Shown here: positions 6,202 to 8,770 of the stretch, in pieces
How positions within the stretch are numbered: position 1 is the first letter of the stretch
How the letters are laid out: every line of letters begins with the position of its first letter
From: CAWFKW01 sp964568655
Lineage (GTDB): Bacteria > Bacteroidota > Ignavibacteria > Tepidaquicellales > OLB5
Length of the DNA stretch: 8,770 nt
Direction: 5' to 3'
NCBI GenBank assembly: GCA_964568655.1
Contig: CAZMRG010000132.1
Coordinates: forward strand, 1 to 8,770
Notes under the pieces: generated by a model
What the model saw: only the letters and a program-made list of their open reading frames with translations
What the model was told of the DNA's origin: nothing
Databases searched by the model: none
Translations under genes and position numbers: made by a program

Positions 6202-6642
6202 ATGTCATTTATGAGAAAATATCTGATATTCTTTTCAATGTCTCTGGCAATTATTTATTATGGTTGCGGTTCGGGAGAGTATGAACTTGAAGAACATCAG
6301 GTTGATTACGTTGAAACCACCCTCAAAATTGATACCGTAAAGAAGGTAGCGCTTGATACTGCAGGCAGGAATAACGATAACAAAGACAGATATAATAATT
6401 CAAAAGACACGTACTCATACATTGTTCAGATAGGCGCTTTTTTTGTTGAGTCAAATTTTCAGAGATTCTACAGTTTAGCTAAACAAAATCTTGGAAATGA
6501 AGTGTTCTATGAGTTTACCAATAATCTTTATAAAATCAGAATAGGAAAATATTCCGATAAGGCGGAAGCTCTTAGACAGCTTCAATATGTTAAGGAACGC
6601 AGTTATGATGATGCGTTTATTATAACTATTAAAAATAAGTAG
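6202..6642 (+). CDS. SPOR-domain lipoprotein (SPOR-B), first gene of cassette 2
   Basis: A 146-residue paralogue of SPOR-A. The hydrophobic signal runs from about 5 to 21 and ends in YYGC, with C22 the likely lipidated cysteine; the two tyrosines make an atypical lipobox, so lipidation is less certain than in SPOR-A. After the cysteine comes an acidic, polar linker (GSGEYELEE onward, about 23-70). The SPOR domain fills 70-146, with YIVQIGAF and NLYKIRIGKY as its landmark strands. A hand alignment of the two SPOR domains gives about 27 identities over 73 ungapped positions. The predicted role is binding denuded peptidoglycan in the periplasm. A second in-frame ATG at 6211 would shorten it by three residues. 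Neither start has a Shine-Dalgarno, so the choice is open. OMP-3 starts 21 bp after the stop, so cotranscription is likely. Confidence 0.85.
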   Translation: MSFMRKYLIFFSMSLAIIYYGCGSGEYELEEHQVDYVETTLKIDTVKKVALDTAGRNNDNKDRYNNSKDTYSYIVQIGAFFVESNFQRFYSLAKQNLGNEVFYEFTNNLYKIRIGKYSDKAEALRQLQYVKERSYDDAFIITIKNK

Positions 6643-6663
6643 TTCGCTTGTTAAGTTAAATTT

Positions 6664-7479
6664 ATGACTAATTTGTCTAAATATCTTGTTAGCGTAATAT
6701 TAATGGTTTCGGCATGCAATATTTTATTTGCACAGTCCGCTGACACATCATATATAGGAATTGCTCCCGCCAATGTTCTGTACATGCTCAAACATGGGAA
6801 AGCTCCAAGGGTCACATTACAGCTTAGCTTTAACTATAATATCGGGATGATGGATCTTGCCGCAAACGACAACACCAGTTTCAGGCGCGATGATTTTATA
6901 GCAGGGCGCGATTTCGGTACAAGGTATGGCTATGGCGTGAGCCTGACAGGAAAAATAGCTCTGCATAAAGAAGGAAATGTGAGGCTTAACGTCTCAGGAT
7001 CTTATAACCGGTTTGAAAGCAATTTTGTGATATCTGAATCACCGGAAGGTAAAGTCAGTTATAATGTTATACAGGCGGCTCTGGGATTGGAAAACTGTTT
7101 TAACCCCGACAGGCCTTTCAAGCCTTATATAGGATTTGATATAGTTGCTAGTTTCATAAACGGAAAATCGACTTTTAAAACAGATAGTACAGATTTTAAC
7201 CTTACTATAAATAGTGCATTCAGGATCGGGTTCAGCGCGAACTTTGGATTTGAATATGCTTTGAATGATAAGCTGGGTTTAAATCTTGGAGTGAAGCTGA
7301 CTCATGCTAATGTTATCGGAAGACAGTCAAAAGTATCGCCCAACCCGAATCAAACATATTTAAACGATGATAAAGTTACAGGCAATGCGACGATACCTTT
7401 TGCCGGATGGAAGCAATTTCTGTATAGTACATTCTTCACAGGAGTAAATTACTATTTTGGAATGAAGGATAAGAAGTAA
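6664..7479 (+). CDS. Outer-membrane beta-barrel protein (OMP-3)
   Basis: A 271-residue member of the same barrel family. The signal covers about 1-24 (cleavage near LFAQ, then SAD). An alternative is a lipobox-like VSAC with C18, but the hydrophobic core continues past it, so ordinary cleavage is preferred. A short linker (25-46) leads into the barrel (PRVTLQLSFNYN from 48). Landmarks are DFGTRYGYG (83-91), TGKIAL (95-100), GLENCFNP (141-148), NSAFRIG (183-189), NDKLGLNLGVKLTHAN (201-216), PFAGWKQF (245-252) and the closing YYFGMK. It resembles OMP-4 most at the C-terminus and OMP-2 around residues 97-117. No Shine-Dalgarno is seen (leader TTAAATTT). OMP-4 begins four bases after its stop, so the two are almost certainly cotranscribed. 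Confidence 0.82.
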   Translation: MTNLSKYLVSVILMVSACNILFAQSADTSYIGIAPANVLYMLKHGKAPRVTLQLSFNYNIGMMDLAANDNTSFRRDDFIAGRDFGTRYGYGVSLTGKIALHKEGNVRLNVSGSYNRFESNFVISESPEGKVSYNVIQAALGLENCFNPDRPFKPYIGFDIVASFINGKSTFKTDSTDFNLTINSAFRIGFSANFGFEYALNDKLGLNLGVKLTHANVIGRQSKVSPNPNQTYLNDDKVTGNATIPFAGWKQFLYSTFFTGVNYYFGMKDKK

Positions 7480-7483
7480 TCTA

Positions 7484-8326
7484 ATGATGAGAGCTGCCAA
7501 TAAAATATCAGCGTTCCTTTTTGTTTGCTTTCTTTTTTCTTATGCGGGGATGATCTCCGCGCAGGAAATTCACGTTGATACTATAAAAGTGAACAAGACC
7601 AGGATGATCAATATCGTCTCGGTTATGACCGTTCCCAAATTGATCTTACAGCTTAGCGCAAGTTACAATTCGGGCGCAATGGAGCTTACATCTCATAACG
7701 GCGGTTTCAGCTCTTTCGATCTGACAAGCGGAAAAAATTTTGGAGCAAGAAACGGATTTGGCATCAATCTTACCGGAAAGATACCGCTAAACAAAAAAGG
7801 TCAGTTCTGGCTGGATGTTGTTGCCGGCTTTGCAAGATTCCAAAGCGATCTGTTTGCCCAAAACTCTCAAGAGGGAAAAGTATCTTATAATTCATTTAAC
7901 GGAGGGGCAGGAGTTGAATATAATTTTACATCTTACCATCACGTAAAATATTATTTTGGCTTGAATCCTCTGGTGAGCGTTATATCCGGAAAAGCAACGC
8001 TGATAAACCCAAATGATAATACCCAGACTATTGTTACTATCAAATCGAACGTGCGTGTAGGTTATTCAGTATATATGGGCCTGGAATATGCTTTCACTAA
8101 AAATATTGGAATGAACACCGGCCTGAAGTTTACACATGCTAACCTTCTGATGAAGAAAACAACAGACCCGGGGGCAAACTATACCCAGGTTGAATTGAAT
8201 GACGGAGCTACGTCGGCTTTTAATCCTATACCGTTTGGCGGCTGGAAACAGTTCGCGTACATTTCAGCTTATGCAGGAATAAGCTATTTCTTTGGCGTAA
8301 AAGTTAACAGGTACAAACTGCCGTAA
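7484..8326 (+). CDS. Outer-membrane beta-barrel protein (OMP-4), last gene of cassette 2
   Basis: A 280-residue member of the family. The signal peptide covers 1-26 (cleavage after MISA), followed by a short linker (27-49) and barrel strands from about 51 (PKLILQLSASYN). Landmarks are NFGARNGFG (85-93), LTGKIPL (96-102), GKVSYN (131-136), GVEYNFT (143-149), GLEYA (199-203), GLKFTHAN (213-220), PFGGWKQFAY (250-259) and YFFGVK near the end. It shares GKVSYN, K-x-THAN and GWKQF with OMP-3, pointing to a tandem duplication. It starts ATGATG, so the start could be three bases later. With only four bases after the OMP-3 stop, translational coupling is likely. The ligand or substrate, if any, is unknown. 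Confidence 0.82.
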   Translation: MMRAANKISAFLFVCFLFSYAGMISAQEIHVDTIKVNKTRMINIVSVMTVPKLILQLSASYNSGAMELTSHNGGFSSFDLTSGKNFGARNGFGINLTGKIPLNKKGQFWLDVVAGFARFQSDLFAQNSQEGKVSYNSFNGGAGVEYNFTSYHHVKYYFGLNPLVSVISGKATLINPNDNTQTIVTIKSNVRVGYSVYMGLEYAFTKNIGMNTGLKFTHANLLMKKTTDPGANYTQVELNDGATSAFNPIPFGGWKQFAYISAYAGISYFFGVKVNRYKLP

Positions 8327-8327
8327 G

Positions 8328-8360
8328 AAAATCCCCTGCTTTTTTATAACAGGGGAGTTT
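8328..8360. terminator. Hairpin between convergent genes, probably a bidirectional terminator
   Basis: TCCCCTG (8332-8338) pairs with CAGGGGA (8350-8356) around an 11-nt loop. AAA (8328-8330) and TTT (8358-8360) extend the stem past one mismatch. On the plus strand a run of nine T begins at 8368. On the minus strand the stem is followed by ATTTTCTT. It lies between the stops of OMP-4 and the right-edge gene and could end both transcripts. The plus-strand T run is a little far from the stem. Confidence 0.7.
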
Positions 8361-8385
8361 GAGATTATTTTTTTTTGTTTGATCC

Positions 8386-8770
8386 TTACTTAACCAATAC
8401 CATCTTCTTAGTCATCACAAAATCGCCCGCTTCTATTCTGTAGAAATAAACGCCGCTTGCGAGATTGCTTGCGTTAAAGTCTATTGAATATCTTCCAGCC
8501 TGCTTAAATTCGCTGTTCAATAATCTCTTCACAACACGGCCAAGTAAATCATAGATAACAAGCGTTACTTTACTGTCTTTCGGTAAGTCGAAATTTATTT
8601 TTGTTGACGGATTAAACGGATTCGGAAAATTCTGATACAGATTATACACGGTCGGTATTTGATTCCTGGAAAGTATTTTTATTTGTCTGCGGACCATCTG
8701 AAGCGCTGTCTGTATAAATGTGATTTGCGCCCTCATCTGATACGGAATACCCTGCTGTATTTTGGGAGGC
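8386..8770 (-). CDS. C-terminal part of a T9SS-secreted protein (Por sorting domain), cut by the window edge
   Basis: The frame is open from the right edge to the stop at 8386, about 127 codons. A methionine at 8736 is internal, since PPKIQQGIPYQ precedes it without a stop. The last 88 or so residues are a type A type IX secretion C-terminal domain: NFPNPFNPSTKINFDLP, then VTLVIYDLLGRVVKRLL, then DFNASNLASGVYFYRIEAG, ending KKMVLVK. Such domains direct proteins through the outer membrane by the Por/Gld machinery and are normally removed as the cargo is attached to the cell surface or released. The visible residues before the domain show no recognisable enzyme motif, so the cargo's function is unknown. 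The gene is convergent with cassette 2 and shares its terminator region. Confidence 0.85.
   Translation of the reverse strand, partial: PPKIQQGIPYQMRAQITFIQTALQMVRRQIKILSRNQIPTVYNLYQNFPNPFNPSTKINFDLPKDSKVTLVIYDLLGRVVKRLLNSEFKQAGRYSIDFNASNLASGVYFYRIEAGDFVMTKKMVLVK

Noticed and set aside
3718..8326. CRISPR, toxin-antitoxin, phage-defence or mobile element content
   Set aside because: No direct-repeat/spacer array, transposase, recombinase, nuclease or toxin-like gene is seen. The repeated structure here is a gene-cassette duplication.
4234..8326. OMP genes as PorP/SprF components of type IX secretion
   Set aside because: They are about the right size, but I see no PorP/SprF signature and the neighbouring genes are not gld/spr/por genes. 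The idea rests only on the T9SS cargo at the edge.

Overview
This window looks like a chromosomal segment from a free-living member of the Ignavibacteria/Chlorobi/Bacteroidota group. Three things support this. The gene cut by the right edge ends in a type IX secretion (Por) C-terminal sorting domain of the NFPNPFNPST style, which is especially common in Ignavibacteria. The base composition is moderately AT-rich. Most starts lack a strong Shine-Dalgarno sequence and have A/T-rich leaders. This placement is inferred from protein style, not from a marker gene.

Left part (1-3558): a non-coding stretch (1-286) with a GC palindrome, short tandem repeats and a hairpin that reads as a minus-strand terminator. 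It is followed by a minus-strand pair: a membrane-bound Fe-S oxidoreductase (NarI-like cytochrome b part, two [4Fe-4S] clusters, two CCG domains; EtfAB:menaquinone oxidoreductase-like) and, 50 bp downstream, metK (S-adenosylmethionine synthetase). They could share a transcript, but no functional link is obvious.

Middle and right part (3559-8360): a divergent intergenic region with candidate promoters for both directions, then six plus-strand genes forming two copies of one cassette. Each cassette has a SPOR-domain lipoprotein (peptidoglycan-binding type) followed by two paralogous outer-membrane beta-barrel proteins. Cassette 1 is SPOR-A, OMP-1, OMP-2, closed by a good rho-independent terminator. 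Cassette 2 is SPOR-B, OMP-3, OMP-4, closed by a hairpin that could serve both strands. The four barrels clearly share motifs. OMP-1 is itself a predicted lipoprotein whose first residues after the lipid cysteine resemble those of the SPOR lipoproteins. The most interesting reading is an uncharacterised envelope module in which lipid-anchored SPOR proteins that bind denuded glycan work with small barrels at the outer membrane. The function is unknown and this reading is inference.

Right edge (8386-8770): the C-terminal part of a minus-strand T9SS cargo protein, open to the window end.
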